From Allolobophora icterica (Eukaryota; Annelida; Clitellata; Crassiclitellata; Lumbricidae): a stretch of DNA of 64,000 nucleotides. Positions 23,601 to 35,995 of this stretch are shown one piece after another. Where the stretch lies: positions 5,187,723 to 5,251,722 of the forward strand of contig OY744616.1 in assembly GCA_963556255.1 (NCBI GenBank), in the 5' to 3' direction. Within the stretch, counting starts at the first letter, position 1. Every line of letters begins with the position of its first letter. The notes beneath the pieces were generated by a model, which saw only the letters and a list, made by a program, of their open reading frames with translations, was not told where the DNA came from and searched no databases. A program made the position numbers and the translations under genes.

Positions 23601-25865
23601 CGTAGGCTACAGCGACCACATGCCAAATCTAATCACATAATCCAGTTGGTAATCAAGCACACAAATACCTGCAAGCTCAGTCAATAAATCAATCACTTTT
23701 ATTGAACCCAGATTCAAGAGGCAGACCCAGAAAGGACCAATATCCTGCTTAAATAGGATCACCTATTAAAAAAAGTTAAATTTGGGTAGATTGCTGTTTA
23801 AAATATGACACTATTCTATACATGTGGAAAACGAGAAAACTGAAACAAACTACGTGCAACTGTACATAAAAAAAAACTGGAAGCAAACTATAAAGACGAG
23901 AGCTGTAAATGCACAATGCACAAACTGTTTTACCTATATTTAAACCAAACCCTACTTTCAAATCCTAGGCAATTTTGTCAAGACCGACAAAATCTACCAC
24001 TGATGTTTTGTCACACAAATGACAAATGTTCTGAAAAAGCAACTTCTATTGCACTGATATCTAATGCACAAGGCATCAATTCATGGTGCACCAAAGCTAA
24101 GTCGCAATCAGGTCAATATCCAGAAGACCAGTCCGTACGAATTAACAGCTGACCTGCGAGTATTGCTATCTGCTGCTGTTTGACGTTGTGCTTGAGAATG
24201 AAATCCTTTATCTCCTCCAGGCAAGCGACTTCGCCTTGGCTAAAACGAAAAAGCCCAAATGTAATGTACAGTAATATAAGGTCTTGTAATTTAAGGTCTT
24301 GCTCTTAGTAACTAAGTCCCAGCAGGGTCTAGCGCCTAAATATCTCTGAAATCTGTGCAAACCACTCTCTGCCTGCTCTTCTCGCCCACTTCGTTCCTCC
24401 AACCGATTTGATCTTTTTGTCCCTCGATCGTGAACTTCCCTTGCCCAGCATCGAACTTTCGCAGTAGTGGGTCCCTCACTGTGGAATGACCTTCCCCCTG
24501 CAGTCCGTAGTAGGATTCTACAGGGAATCACACCTGCGTCTCTTCGCTGCCTAAAGACTTACCTGTTTACGGACCAGTCATGTTGAGAGCGCTTCTGTAT
24601 AGCCCTGCTGAGAGAAGCGCTTTATAAATGTTCAGATAAGATAAGATAATCACTCATTTCAGAGGCAGGCTCAGGCAGACATGGGTATGAAGTGATACTG
24701 ACTTCAATTTCTTAGCCTCGGCATATCGGGGTGTACGGCCAGTCCTCTATCTCACTCTCTCATCTTCCCACTGACAGTTTACGGTCAGTGTACTCATTAT
24801 AGCAGGGGAATATAACCGAGTTGGCTAGGGGCGCAGGTGAAGCAGAAATCTAGAAACAAATTTCTGCTCTGGTGGGATTCGAACCCTTGACCTCTCGATT
24901 GACAGTCTGTCATACTAACCAGTAGACTATCAAGCCCAAGCCCCTACAAGACAAAGTAAAAGTAATGGAAAAGTACCTAATAAACTCCTTTAGTTCGTCC
25001 GAATCGATTTCACCCTCCTCTCCGGCCTCCGTTGCCCTGTCTTCGCTGTTGTTGCTGTTGTCCGTGATGTTGCCCGGGTCCGAGATAGACTTGAGCATCA
25101 CTGCTTCTTCCTGATGATGCTGCTGAGGTTGATTTGACGACAGGGGGAGATTCTGCGGAACCAGACTCGGCGGGCTCTGTACAACCGCCGACTGCGACAG
25201 CTTTTGCAACAATTGCTGTTGCAACAGAATGAGCTGTTGTCTCTGCTGTGCCGGCTGAGACAACTGCGGCTGTAACAGAGGCTGTTGGGGCAACGGTTGC
25301 TGAGACATCTGTTGCTGTGACAATTGCACTAGGGACAACTGCTGCTGGGAAAACTGTTGTTGCTGGGACAACTGCTGCTTCGACAGGTGCTGCTGCAGCA
25401 GTTGCTGCAACTGGTTGTCCTGCAGCGAGAGCACATTCGTTGCCATGCCAACCGTGGTTGGAACTGTCAGCACCAACCGTTGCAACGCCTGCGCCTGCAG
25501 GGCCTGCTGCAAACATCACAGAAAACAACTACATTGGTGTAAATCTGTATCACATCATTGGTGTAGAACTACAACCCTTCGTGGTGTAATGTGTATCACT
25601 GGTGTAAACGCTGTGCGACACGGTGGCCAATTGGTTAGAACGCTCGCCTTGTAACACAGAGAGCATGGGTTCGATCCTCCTCCCCTCGGATGGTTACTGT
25701 GTAGGGACCTTGAGCAAGTCCTTCGCTCACAATTGCACAGCGCCATTGACTGTGCTTAGTCATTAGATGATGGTGCTTACTAAACGCATAATTACGGACA
25801 CAACACCATATCAGCACTTTTGTCAGGTACTTAAAAGGTGCTATGTTAAGTATCTAGACACATAC

Positions 25866-25908
<43 letters not shown>

Positions 25909-26415
25909 TTACACTATACATCATTTACACTATATTATATTGTTTACACATATTATGCTATTACACAATTTATATTACATATGCTATTACATCTATTATG
26001 CTATTACATCATTTACATCAATTACGCTCTTACACTGTTTATATCAATTATGCTACATCAATTACAGTATTACAACGTTCACATCGATTACGCTATTACA
26101 TCATTTATATCGATTATGGTATTACATCGTTTACATCGTTACACAACGTCCGTTGTTACGTTGAGAGCGCCTCTGACGAGTCTCTCTCGTATAGGTGTTA
26201 TATAAAATCTGTGATTACAACGTGGATCATGTTACGTCCACGATATCTCATACCAGTGTCATGGGAATGTTAAGTGATGTTCCGCATTGATTGTCAAGGC
26301 GTTCGAAAGAGTCGAATGCTGTCAGAACCTGGTCCTTGGTCAGTCCGCTGTTGCGAAGTCTCCTTATCAGCTCCAGCTGATCCACCGTGAACACGTACTT
26401 CCGATTAACCTGCAT
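20643..26415 (-). CDS. HMBOX1-like: HMBOX1-like HNF-class homeodomain protein, seven coding exons, 573 residues
   Basis: Coding exons in order: 26415-26254, 25506-24977, 24239-24154, 23535-23416, 23036-22752, 21767-21669, 21082-20643 (stop). All introns have GT-AG ends and phases agree (0, 2, 1, 1, 1, 1), for a total of 1,722 bp. Domains: an HNF1-type N-terminal helix region (about 3-45, KYVFTVDQLELIRRLRNSG); a Gln-rich linker (55-220) with an acidic end; a POU-specific-like helical domain (about 222-296, EEIKDFILKHN and SQPYVSRYLRADFNSMSERS); an atypical long homeodomain (351-426) with RFVFRPNHLQILESFF, an insertion before helix 3, and WFANKRK (homeodomain Asn at 416). The C-terminal VEMAAVNQAIMSL resembles the vertebrate HMBOX1 end (SLAVEMAAVNHTILAL, from memory). 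Vertebrate HMBOX1 (HOT1) binds double-stranded telomeric repeats and acts as a transcription factor. The start chosen is the first in-frame Met in the first exon; the exon also has an acceptor at 26,463, so an upstream 5' exon, probably untranslated, is expected. Confidence 0.92.
21640..21665. repeat. (TCTAA)n run in an intron
   Basis: Five TCTAA units ending directly at the donor site of the homeodomain helix-3 exon of the HMBOX1-like gene. Confidence 0.9.
22190..22405 (-). mobile_element. SINE family B, partial copy in an HMBOX1-like intron
   Basis: Tail and body are present (TGAGACAGCGAGGGAGAGGA on the minus strand). The tRNA-like head is truncated at the right, where a LINE remnant begins. 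Confidence 0.75.
22410..22690 (-). mobile_element. CR1/L2-like LINE C-terminal remnant in an HMBOX1-like intron
   Basis: The minus strand reads RSFAVASPSFWNKLPNNLRH, the conserved C-terminal motif (R-S-F-x-x-x-x-P-x-x-W-N-x-L-P) of CR1/L2 reverse-transcriptase ORFs, followed by LPLFHKLLKT. Related remnants are at 51,290 and 53,545. Only the last ~90 codons remain. Confidence 0.75.
24041..24138 (+). repeat. Dispersed ~100-bp repeat E
   Basis: A good copy, ending 16 bp from the donor side of the HMBOX1-like exon 24154-24239. Confidence 0.8.
24345..24655 (+). mobile_element. CR1/L2-like LINE C-terminal remnant in an HMBOX1-like intron
   Basis: The plus strand reads RFDLFVPRS, one in-frame stop, then TSLAQHRTFAVVGPSLWNDL and LRCLKTYLF, followed by a 3' end AGCGCTTTATAAATGTTCAG and an (AGATA)n tail. 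The stop shows that it is dead. It lies opposite to the host gene's direction. Confidence 0.8.
24655..24940 (-). mobile_element. SINE family B copy in an HMBOX1-like intron
   Basis: Near full length: the head at the right end with GTCAATCGAGAGGTCAAGGG, the body with TGAGAGAGTGAGATAGAGGA. It sits between the LINE remnant and the Gln-rich exon. Confidence 0.8.
25612..25800 (+). mobile_element. SINE family A, full-length copy
   Basis: A well-preserved copy: tRNA-like head CGGTGGCCAATTGGTTAGAA, B box GGTTCGATCC, body CCTTGAGCAAGTCCTTCGCT, tail GTGCTTACTAAACGCATAAT. It lies in the first coding intron of the HMBOX1-like gene. Confidence 0.88.
25866..26165. repeat. (AAT)n microsatellite and degenerate ATTACATC tandem
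   Basis: About 15 AAT units, then an irregular array of ttacatcaattacgctatta-like units to 26,165. Repeated Tyr/Ile open frames in it are artefacts. Confidence 0.85.
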
Positions 26416-26629
26416 CGCGGCTGCAAAGCTGTCACTTGGAATCTGGCTCAACCATGCAGATGCCTGGAAAATTTCCAATTTATCTAATTCAATTTTATTT
26501 ATGTAATTATTATTAATATGTAACAAGAAACTTAGCATTGGTAAAGTATTGTATCGATGTTACAGGTAATGTTGCTCTTGGTCAATAACATTTGTGCAAT
26601 TTATTATTATTATAACTCATTATCTAACA

Positions 26630-26702
26630 GACTGATCTTCTGGCAATTGACCTGATTACGGCTTGGTTTTGGTGTGCCATTGGTTGATGATTGATCACTG
26701 AT
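26630..26702 (-). repeat. Dispersed repeat E, partial, next to a (TGAT)n-rich run
   Basis: A minus-strand partial copy (GACCTGATTACGGCTTGG) followed by TGATTGAT-type sequence. Confidence 0.6.
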
Positions 26703-26704
26703 TA

Positions 26705-28200
26705 ATATTGATTGATTGATGATTGATGGTTGATTGGTCGACACCAGTGCAACAGAAGTTCCTTAAATTTTACAATTACAATTCTTTTTATTATTATTAG
26801 TAGTAGTGGCGTACACTATACAGAATGCTATCACTGTCATTTATCTATAAATTATATTCAGTTAGTCTTGCTAATGCTTAAGAGAAGGACAGAAGAGAAA
26901 AAACACAAACAACACAGCAGCAATATCAAACACTAACTTTGTGGTGCCCCTGACTATATCAATTTGCAAATTACAATTACTAATGCACAAGGCATCAACA
27001 TAAAAAAAATAAAGTCAAAAGTCAGATGAATTTCCAGGTCAGTCAGTGTTACAACTCTTCTGAGAGGGTCACACAGTCATTTTTAAACCTGGATCACACA
27101 CGTCCTATCCCACAGACATCAATCTGCATGTGTGACAATGGAAAAATCCAAGCCTGTGTAGTTTCAAACACACCCATCAAACACGTACACAGACAAACAA
27201 ATCAATCACCATCCTTATAAACAAAAGCTGTAGCAAAATTGCAACCGGATCTGTTTCGAATTTTAATTGCTGGACATCCATCGTTTTATTCTTGGATTCT
27301 GTAAAACTTGCCGTCATCGATAAGCTCTATTCAACGCACAATCATATCCGAGAATCTGAGACTGGCGCGCTTCCCAGAACTGAACTCTGGAATCGTATTC
27401 CAGGAACGCATTTGCCCGCAAAGTTTCCAACGCCGCCGAAGTCTCCAAAAAGTACGAGAAACCCGGTGCAACCCAGCTGAAAGAGCGCTCAAGCCCATTT
27501 TGGTTAATGAGCGAGACTTATTACCCGCTCACCACAACGGCCATATTGGTTTATAATAGTTAATTGGTTATAGTGACGGTCACAAGCAAAACGCTACCTT
27601 TACATGTTAAAAAACCAAATAAAAAGTCCGGTTTCCAAAGCGAGTTATAAACACGCATTTAACCTAACTATTCGAACAAATATGATGTCTTAAAATTAAA
27701 AAATGCAGTTAAACTGCCACAACAAATCATAGATAACTCACCTAGTTTATTGTAGTCTATAATAGTACAGGAGGGAGGCTTTTAGAATAGTCTTTTAATA
27801 ACTGCAGCTGCTTCATTATAATAATTTATAATAATTTAACACGTTATTCGGAAGATTACAAACGTGGCTAGCACGATCAATTATCTCAAAAGTGTACAGG
27901 TTTTGTTAGATCTGAATATTAGGAATGCTACATAAATGTAGATGTCACAAACGATGCCTTTAATCATGCGCACGCAGAAAGGCACCGGCTCCCACAAATC
28001 GCATTAGGTAGATTAAGAAGTTTACCTCACAGAGCTTTCAACACGCGACTATACACGCGTTTATCGCGAAACGCTAACAGACTGATCCAACCAAGTGCGG
28101 TTGTTTCTTTTCAAAGACGCTGGAACGGCGGGGCGATGGTGAGAATCGGAACAGCGGTTATAATGGATTAGAGTGACCACTGACTGACCGCCAATGACCA
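26705..28200. other. Spacer upstream of the HMBOX1-like coding region
   Basis: No supported coding exon. A 5' untranslated exon of the HMBOX1-like gene could lie here or near 28.1-28.4 kb, but I cannot place its donor site with confidence. Confidence 0.4.
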
Positions 28201-28400
28201 GCAGATGGACAATAACAATGGGAATGACCACACACCGGCTCATTGGTCCAGCGCCTGCCCTACCGGCCGATCGCGCCCTGGGCGGAAAGCGATCGAGCGC
28301 CGGCCAGCCGAAGGCTTGCCCTGCGCCGACCGACCTCGCACTCTCACCGTTGCGTGGGTCGTGGAGCGCGATTTGGAGCCGCTGACCTGTCCATGCAGTT
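28200..28400 (-). promoter_or_regulatory. GC-rich, CpG-rich stretch, possible promoter
   Basis: A ~200-bp GC- and CpG-rich patch (around 28,245-28,380) in an otherwise AT-rich region, about 1.8 kb upstream of the first HMBOX1-like coding exon. This is inference from composition and position only. It could equally be an unrelated GC-rich insertion. Confidence 0.3.
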
Positions 28401-28619
28401 TTATTGGAGATAATTTAAATATTAAAATGGCCGCCAATTAATAAATTAAACGATTTTTTAAATTATCTATTTATTCTATGTTAAAAGAAATGCGTTTTAT
28501 GCGAGGTTTTATCTTGAGCTGTTTTGAGCTTAAGCTGTTATGACAAAAACTTGAACCTATAAAATATAACTGATTAGCTGATTGATTATTTTTATTGATC
28601 TCCTGATACTGATACAGCT

Positions 28620-28741
28620 GACATGATGATTATGATAATGATGGTGGCGGTGATAATGATAATGGTGGCCTTAATGATGACTGGTGAGTATGGTGATGAT
28701 GAATGATAATGGTGATTTGAAGGTGGTGGTGGTGGTGGTGG

Positions 28742-28781
<40 letters not shown>

Positions 28782-29066
28782 TGATAATGGTGGTGATCAT
28801 AGTTGATGGTTGTGATGATGATGAATGATAACGGTGATGATGAATGATAATGGTGGTGATTATATTTGATGGTGGTTATGATGATGATGAATGATAATGG
28901 TGGTGATTATATTTGATAGCGGTGATGAGGATGATGATGAATGATAATGGTGCTTATATTTGATGGTGGTGGTGATGATGAATGATAATGGTGGTGATGA
29001 TGATGCGTGATAACAGTGATGAGGATGATGATGAATGATAATGGTGGTAATTATATTTGATGGTTG

Positions 29067-29142
<76 letters not shown>

Positions 29143-29205
29143 TGATAATAGTTGTGATTATATATGATGGTGGTGATGATGATTAATGATATGATAATGG
29201 TGATG
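28620..29205. repeat. GAT/GGT-rich microsatellite array
   Basis: About 580 bp of GATGATGA, GGTGGT and atgaatgataatggtggtga units, including a pure (GAT)n run at about 29,070-29,140. It is followed by an (AAT)n run at 29,206-29,236. Confidence 0.97.
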
Positions 29206-29224
<19 letters not shown>

Positions 29225-29238
<14 letters not shown>

Positions 29239-29440
29239 TTTATTCTTTAATTAAGCGCCTGCAAACGCACTGCGCTGTACATGTACATGTTATGCGATAA
29301 ATCTTAACTACTAACAGAACAGACAGCCTGCAATACACGGCGCAAATTGCAGCCTACAAAGCATGTCCGCCTATGGGACTCGATCTCTGTACCTCTCGCA
29401 CTCTACGCCAGATGTTATCCAATGCGCTATCGGGCCCCCC
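29225..29440 (-). mobile_element. SINE family C copy
   Basis: A different tRNA-derived head: on the minus strand CCCGATAGCGCATTGGATAA (A-box-like), then GCGAGAGGTACAGAGATCGA and GTCCCATAGG. The tail at the left has TGTACAGCGCAGTGCGTTTG and an (ATT)n run. The tail resembles the retroelement tails at 19,205 and 41,961. The C-rich run at 29,434 is at its head end. Confidence 0.6.
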
Positions 29441-29649
29441 CCCCCCCGATAGTGATGATGAATGATAACATTTGGTGATGATGGGGTGGTGGTGATGAAG
29501 ATGATACTGTTACTTTTCCTGACCCAATATTGCTCGACCACGGCACTGAAAAGCGACCCATAGGAACTCCACTCTTGTATACTCTATGAGTTGGCCAAGT
29601 GCCAGAAATCACAGAATTCTAATTTATACCTTTGTCCATTTTAAGCCAA

Positions 29650-32600
29650 GTAGCCTATAGCCTTATTCCATTGTAGCCTATACCCTAACTGCACAACAGC
29701 CATGTTTTACAGCCTTTGTGAGGTTATAAAATGTGCTTTATAAATATTCAACTTCAATATTCAACGTGGTTGGTAACCAAGTAATTAACAGTATGCAACA
29801 ATTTCGGTTTATTTACTTTATTTACGTTTATTTGTTATTTATTTTTTACATTCATTTTTAATTTTTTAATTTATTTGTTGTTTACTTATTTACATTTATT
29901 TGTTTAGTTGTTTACCTATTTGTGTTACACAGTGCAGGTCAGTATTTCTGAGGCATGAGAAATATGCGTGCAAACAGCTTGTTCTTGGTCTTTACAGAGT
30001 CTATTAAGCTAGTTTGAACCTACAGTCGTTGGATCACATTACCAGAGAGCTACTGAACAGATAACATTGTCAAATTATCTGCTTTGCATGACCATACAGG
30101 AATTGAACCAAAATGCTGAGGTGACTCGTTAACGCAGTCAGCCACTACACCACTCAAACGAGAATGCACACAAAACAATTTATCAGTTGATTATAAAATA
30201 TTTATTTATTAATTATTAAATCTGATTGCAATTTATTAATTTCTTTAACCGATACTGATTTTGCTCTCAGTGAGGAAGATTTCCAGTTCACACTGTACAT
30301 TGTTGCACATTACATTTTACACTGTACATTGGTACATAATACATGTAGGTGTAACTGTAAACTGGCTTTTGAATCATGCATTGTTCAATCAATGGCCAAT
30401 TAAAAAGAGACAGGCCTGCATATATGGCATTACAATAGTCGACCCCAGTATACACAAATGCATGCATCAGGTTAGAGGCAGCCTTAGCAGAGTGAGTGGA
30501 GTCAAGTGGCGATCTGGTGCAGGTGATAAAAGCACCTACTATCTTCAATTCTAACAGAAGGTCAATTCCTGGTCCAAGGTCACACCCAAGTCATACATAG
30601 AAGCAGTGACTAAAGTACGTACTCATAAATGTCAACTGCTCTGTCTCTGTCTGTCTCTCTCTCTCTCTCTCCCTCAAAGAGTACTTGCACTGGTAAGTAA
30701 AATTTCTGGTATTAGAATGAAATCACATGTAGTTGACTTGAGCTAATCTCTCAAAAATTCATACTACACAGTTGACTTATCTGGAGTGTGCAGTGTGTAC
30801 TATGTATTGCACACTCCAGACAAGTCCACTGCACACTTGACATTTTCAAATACACACTTTCCGTCAGAAAAAAAACACCATTTCAGGTTGTGTATAGAAG
30901 GGGGAAAATGAGTAATAGGGAAAGTGTGTTAGCTTCATGGTTCTTAAGTTTCTTTAGAGGAACTGAAATATGACTTTTTCAGCTTCTAGTGAAACTTTAG
31001 ATATTCCCTAACATATATAATCTTCACTACTCGTCTTTCCTCCCTAACGTTAGTTGAGCAAACATCTGATCTCACAGCATGCAAAAACACAAATTATATG
31101 ACCCAGAGTACCGTAATTACACATTTATATGGAATCTGCACCTGGAAAAACTTGGAAACATATTCACTTTATATGTTGATTACTTCAAAACATTTTTATG
31201 AAAATGATCAACAAATTCAGATTTAAAAATGAAGAACATAGAAAAAAAATTACACCCAAAAACTTAAGGCTTACCAAAATACTCCATACTCCATTCAAAC
31301 ACGGTACAGTAAATTAATTAATAATTAAGAAATTAATCACGCAGGCCAAAATTAACAGTTAACACAATTGTAACATCAACACATCAGGTAACAAAAAAGA
31401 AATGATTTTCATCACCAAAATTACATCAAAATAAACACTGAAATTGAAGAAAATTAACGTATAAAACCAACACGGTGCATAAGAAAAATCATAATGACTT
31501 TGGTCTAGAATATCAAGATTCAAGAGCCTTCTCAAAATCAAATACACCATTCACCTGCTTGGTTTATTCTAACAACTGCTAAATATAGCAACTTTATTCC
31601 AATAAATAGTGATATTATTAAACAAATAAATAAAGGGTAAGATAAGCAATGCATTCGGATAATTTAGTTCATCTGAGAAAGCTTCCTTCTTCATCGCCGC
31701 AGTTGGGGTGGGAGCGCCTCCATGTAGGTATCTTGGAGGGGCGCTATATCTGAGGCATGGTTACTTAGTCGCCAGGTGAAGAGCTGTTAGATATCTAAAT
31801 TCTTGAAAGTTAAAGAGAAACAGTGAGTTGTTCACTAATATCAAATACAGTTGTATTGTATAAGTGTATTGTAATCAGTTGAGTCATACGTATGTTGTAT
31901 TACTGTACGATTTAATTGCTGCAAGAAATATATTATTTCTGGCAATCTAATTCTAATGTGTTCATTGCTACCATAAGGCAAGTTAAGTGACACAACAGAG
32001 AAAGCAGATCTGTGCAAAATAAAAAAGCTAGCTACAAGGATTTTAAAATCTCAGTGTAGAAATCTCAGAGCAGCAGCATTACATCACGAAGTTTTGAGCA
32101 TGCTGCTGGCAAAACGACAAAGTTCGACAAATGATGTCCGTAGATATTCTTTACTCGTTTACTCCGTCAGTGCAACCAAGTGGCAGTTTTTAAAATGGAA
32201 TTAAACAGAATTTCCTTCATATTCGGCTCTACCTTTGATTGCATGAACTCTGCTGAATCATTTTCAATTTCAAAGTGCAATACTCTTAAGAAATAATTTT
32301 TAGCAAATTTTACTCAACTATCAAATAGTTCTAAATCAGTAATAACTCTTTCAATAACAATGATAATAATAACTGAATAATAATTAATTCAGTCACTATA
32401 TTTTTTGCACAAAACTAACCACAGGGACTGTACAGATAATTGCAATCGCTGTAACCACACAATTGTCTGATCTAACAATACATTAATTTAGAGCAATTGT
32501 ATGTAAACCAGGGCATGCTCGAGTAGAGCACAGATTCTGATATAAGGCGGTCATAGCACGGATCCAAAATTTAACTGAACTTAATTAGATGGCCTCATTA

Positions 32601-33090
32601 TTCCGTTGCCTTGCTAAGATGTGGTACTTGACATGGTCTCCAAACACAGGTATTAGAAGGAAAATCCAGCATATATATATGGATATTTTAACTACATGTT
32701 TAATTAGCAATGCAAACTGTTCTTCATCACTGCTTTTAAATTGGTGGCCCAAATTAAGTGAGACTCTGGTCCTGTTTTGGTCTACATTTTGTTCCCCAAT
32801 ACCCTGCTAACCTGTATTCTTTGTCAATTTTTGGGATCAGTAAACCAAGGCAAATTTGCGTAGCAATTTTCAAGACCGGCTCAAACACGCTGTACATGTA
32901 TGCAGTTTAACAAGGCCTCGCTGATCATAAGGGTAACAATTCCCACCTTCTTACCTTATTACATACCCAAAAGAGCAGCACCCATAAGGATAACAAAGGT
33001 AACAAGGCTCCCACAGTCAGCATCATCAACAGCTTCCAGTGTACGTATCTCACTACTTGCATAGCATGTTAAACACCCTCTCAATGTTCT
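29650..33090. other. Gene-poor interval
   Basis: AT-rich, with a (CTCT)n run at 30,640-30,672 and a 14-bp imperfect hairpin around 30,780-30,820. No open frame shows a domain or splice context. Confidence 0.5.
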
Positions 33091-33092
33091 TC

Positions 33093-34441
33093 TTAACAGG
33101 GGCAAGAGCCACCATTGTCCATCGAGGACGAGGAATTCCTGTAGTCGCCTGTTAGCCGCAGTGGGCCTTGTCCATGTGGTGACTGTGCGGGAGAGTAAAC
33201 ACTTGGCGACGGCATCATCGGCTTGGCATTTTTCAGTTTGTGTGCCAGCGTCATGAAAATTGACTCGACGTGATCAGTTTGGCTGTTGTCCTTTGCTGAC
33301 GTTTCGAACAACGGCATCTGATGCATGTCGGCGAAACGTTGTGCAGCGCTAGTGCTGACGACAACCCTGTCCTGAACGTCACACTTGTTGCCGACGAGGA
33401 TGCGAGGAATCTGGTTGCTCAGATTGTAAGCTTCACACTCCTCGATCCAGCTCGGCAGGCTCTCGAACGAGGATATCTTCGTGACGTCGTACATGAACAC
33501 GACCGCATGGACGTTACGGTAGTAGTGCTGAACCATGCTCTTACGAAAGCGCTCTTGACCAGCAGTATCCCATATCTGAAGCTGTAATGTAATGTAACCT
33601 AATGTAATTGGATAAATGTACATCATTTATGGAAAACACTTCTAAGCAGCAACAGTATTTATCACGTCATATGTGGGGAGGTTAAAAATTGATTCCTGTT
33701 GTTTGGATTGCTATGGCTGTCTACAGGGGTGTCTATCCCCCCAGTTATTGGAGCAACTTCCCCTTTCCCCCATCTTCTTCCCCTCCCCTTATCCCCTCCC
33801 TCCCAAAAAAAATGGTGGCACACACTGACAGATCTTCCCCCTATTTCTTGGATGAAGCATTTGCTCCAAGGTTTCTATGGTGTAGACGCCCCTGGCTGTC
33901 TATGCTCTACACCCCAAGATCTTTCAGCTGCAGTCGTGTAGAAATACCAACAAATGTGTTTACCTAGTTACCTATAAACAAATACATAAAAAGGCAAGGT
34001 AGTTATTCAGTATTAAATGGCACTCATAAAGTTTTTGACTGGATTATCACTTCTTGAAGGAAACAAGAAACAGAAGTGAATGTAACAAAACTGTGCATGG
34101 TGAGAGTAATCCTCGGCTCGAAGCAGGTTGAAGACGAGATCAGACGGCGCTAAATAAATTTCCAAGTTGATACAAAAACAAGGAATTACCTTTATTGTGT
34201 CATCTCCAATCGTTATGTTCTTTTCTCTAAAGTCAACTCCAATCGTCGCTTCCGTTTTCTCCGGAAACTTGCCCTCGCAAAATCGGAAAGTCAGGCAAGT
34301 TTTGCCGACGTTCGAATCTCCGATGACGATTATCTTGAATATTCTCTGCTTTCGAACCCCAGTCTCAACTGCCTGTCGTTTATCAGCCGTACCGCCCCTC
34401 TCCTCAAGACCAGCGGCACTTGACGCATCCACCTGATCCAT
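33093..34441 (-). CDS. RAB33-like: RAB33-type small GTPase, two exons, 246 residues
   Basis: Coding exons 34441-34190 (84 codons, donor gtaatt) and 33581-33093 (acceptor ttacag, stop TAA); the intron is phase 0. Motifs in order: P-loop GDSNVGKT at 41-48, switch I with TIGVDFREK at 66-74, WDTAGQE at 88-94 with the catalytic Gln at 93, [15 protein letters not shown] at 99-113 (a strong RAB33 signature), NKCD at 149-152, ETSAK at 177-181, and a C-terminal Cys-Pro-Cys, a CXC double geranylgeranylation site. RAB33 proteins act at the Golgi and in autophagosome formation (RAB33B binds ATG16L1 in vertebrates). The exon structure agrees with my memory of a two-exon vertebrate RAB33B. A 171-bp MITE lies in the intron. 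The start is the first Met in frame, giving a 33-residue N-terminal extension like family members. Confidence 0.95.
33724..33894. mobile_element. hAT-like MITE (171 bp) in the RAB33-like intron
   Basis: Bounded by perfect 8-bp direct repeats gctgtcta (33,716-33,723 and 33,895-33,902). Terminal inverted repeats are CAGGGGTGTCTA at the left and CAGGGGCGTCTA (complement) at the right. Same family as 3,440-3,593. It has no coding capacity. Confidence 0.85.
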
Positions 34442-35850
34442 CCCAACGCAACAGCTTCAAGCAAAACAAAACACGCAATATGATTTAGGTTTCCGTGTAT
34501 TAAAGAGCTGCCAAGTGTAACATTTGCAGCATCCCAGTACGTGTCTAAACGTTAAAATGGTAATTAAAACGGACATTTAACGATGGCATTTTCGCAAAAT
34601 TTGTTTGTTTTCTTTGCAGCTCACGAGAGCAAATTAACGTCGCGCAGTCAATCGATTTGTACCGCACAATGTCGTTGTTTCTTAAGCCCAAAACCAACGA
34701 TTGGTCCTTGGTCCCAAACATAACCAGTGTCCTTTTCAACAAAATGTTATTAAAACTATCCAAATTCTTTTACGGGTGGACTGGTGATATAGCTTATTTT
34801 AAATAATATGAATTCATAGCGTAATTTTTCAACGTGTACAATAAAATACCGAATATTTTTATGGCGAAGTGGTTACTATTGTAGTAAGAACAGAAATTAC
34901 TTAAAACAGTTTCACGATGTGGCTAGTCATCGATATCTATATTTAGATATTGAGGTGTATGGTGCTCTTGCACTTTCTTTAAGTACGCAGGTTTAAAAGG
35001 TCTTTCTAGATTTTTGACCTATATAATTATAATATCACTTTCATTGCCAACTTCGCTCATACGAATTTGACTTTGTTAGCGATTGTCTCCCGTTGCAGCT
35101 TTGCGTCAAGTTTAGAAATCGCGTCGTTTTACACAACATTAAATTTTTTACTTATTGATGATTGACACTGATTAATTACTTTTTTTGAAAATGCAAATAT
35201 GCAGATGAGTTTCATCAAAATAAGCCGTACCTAACTGAGATACTTGAATATGCCCATATTGGTATACGGGTCTATGCAAATCTGATACACACATCGATCT
35301 TAGTGCATTACAGATGCCTCGAGCACTGAACATTGGCGCTGTAGAATTTCATGTATCTAAGTCAGCATGACGACATTAAATTTTGATAGCTTTAGTTCTG
35401 TTCTCTTTTTGACCAGTATCTCCTGGAAAGTATGTTGTTCGTGGTACCCGTTTTGTCTTTGACCGGCGTTAATTCACACTTGCAGATCCCTCCTTCTGGA
35501 ACTGTAGGCTATACCTCCTCACGGTTGCATCTCTGCTACCGAGAGACTGTCTTTCGCTCTAAACTTAACTTGCCTCTTAAGTCTGTTTACGATTGTTATA
35601 ATGTTCGCACATTTTCAATGCGAACTTCTTAACTTTGTACGGAGGGTATGGTATTATCAGGTTACAATTTCAATGTATTGTAGCTTTGTGCCTGCCTTGG
35701 CCGTTGACTGCGACCTCTTCAATTATAATTGAAATTAGCCGATCAGTTAGTTTTCTTATAGCGTACGTTAAAATCGTTTTAAAGGTGTCGAAAACAACTT
35801 TTTTATTATCATACAGTTTAACGACATCTTGTGACCGCTGACGTCGACCT
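34442..35850. other. Upstream flank of the RAB33-like gene
   Basis: No supported gene. The RAB33-like promoter should lie just above 34,441, but no core element is clear. Confidence 0.4.
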
Positions 35851-35854
35851 TACC

Positions 35855-35940
35855 TTATCATACCTTACAATACAATACAACTTATATTTATAACGCGCCT
35901 TAATAAAACAGTCTTATTCAAAGGACGCGTAACAATGCAG
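35855..35940 (-). mobile_element. LINE or SINE 3' tail
   Basis: On the minus strand GGCGCGTTATAAATATAAGT followed by a (TGTAT)n-type run, matching the CR1/L2-like 3' end pattern seen at 36,060 and 59,218. Confidence 0.55.
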
Positions 35941-35995
35941 TAAGCTTACTTATAGTTAATTATAGTACTTAAGAGAATAAATTTATGAGTTTTGA

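Noticed and set aside
25010..25589. Ala/Thr/Val-rich open frames in other frames and strands
   Set aside because: Shadows of the Gln-rich exon of the HMBOX1-like gene (CAG/CAA repeats read out of frame).
30779..30822. Hairpin tctggagtgtgca...tgcacactccaga as a small RNA gene
   Set aside because: A short stem with no context; such stems are expected by chance and local duplication.
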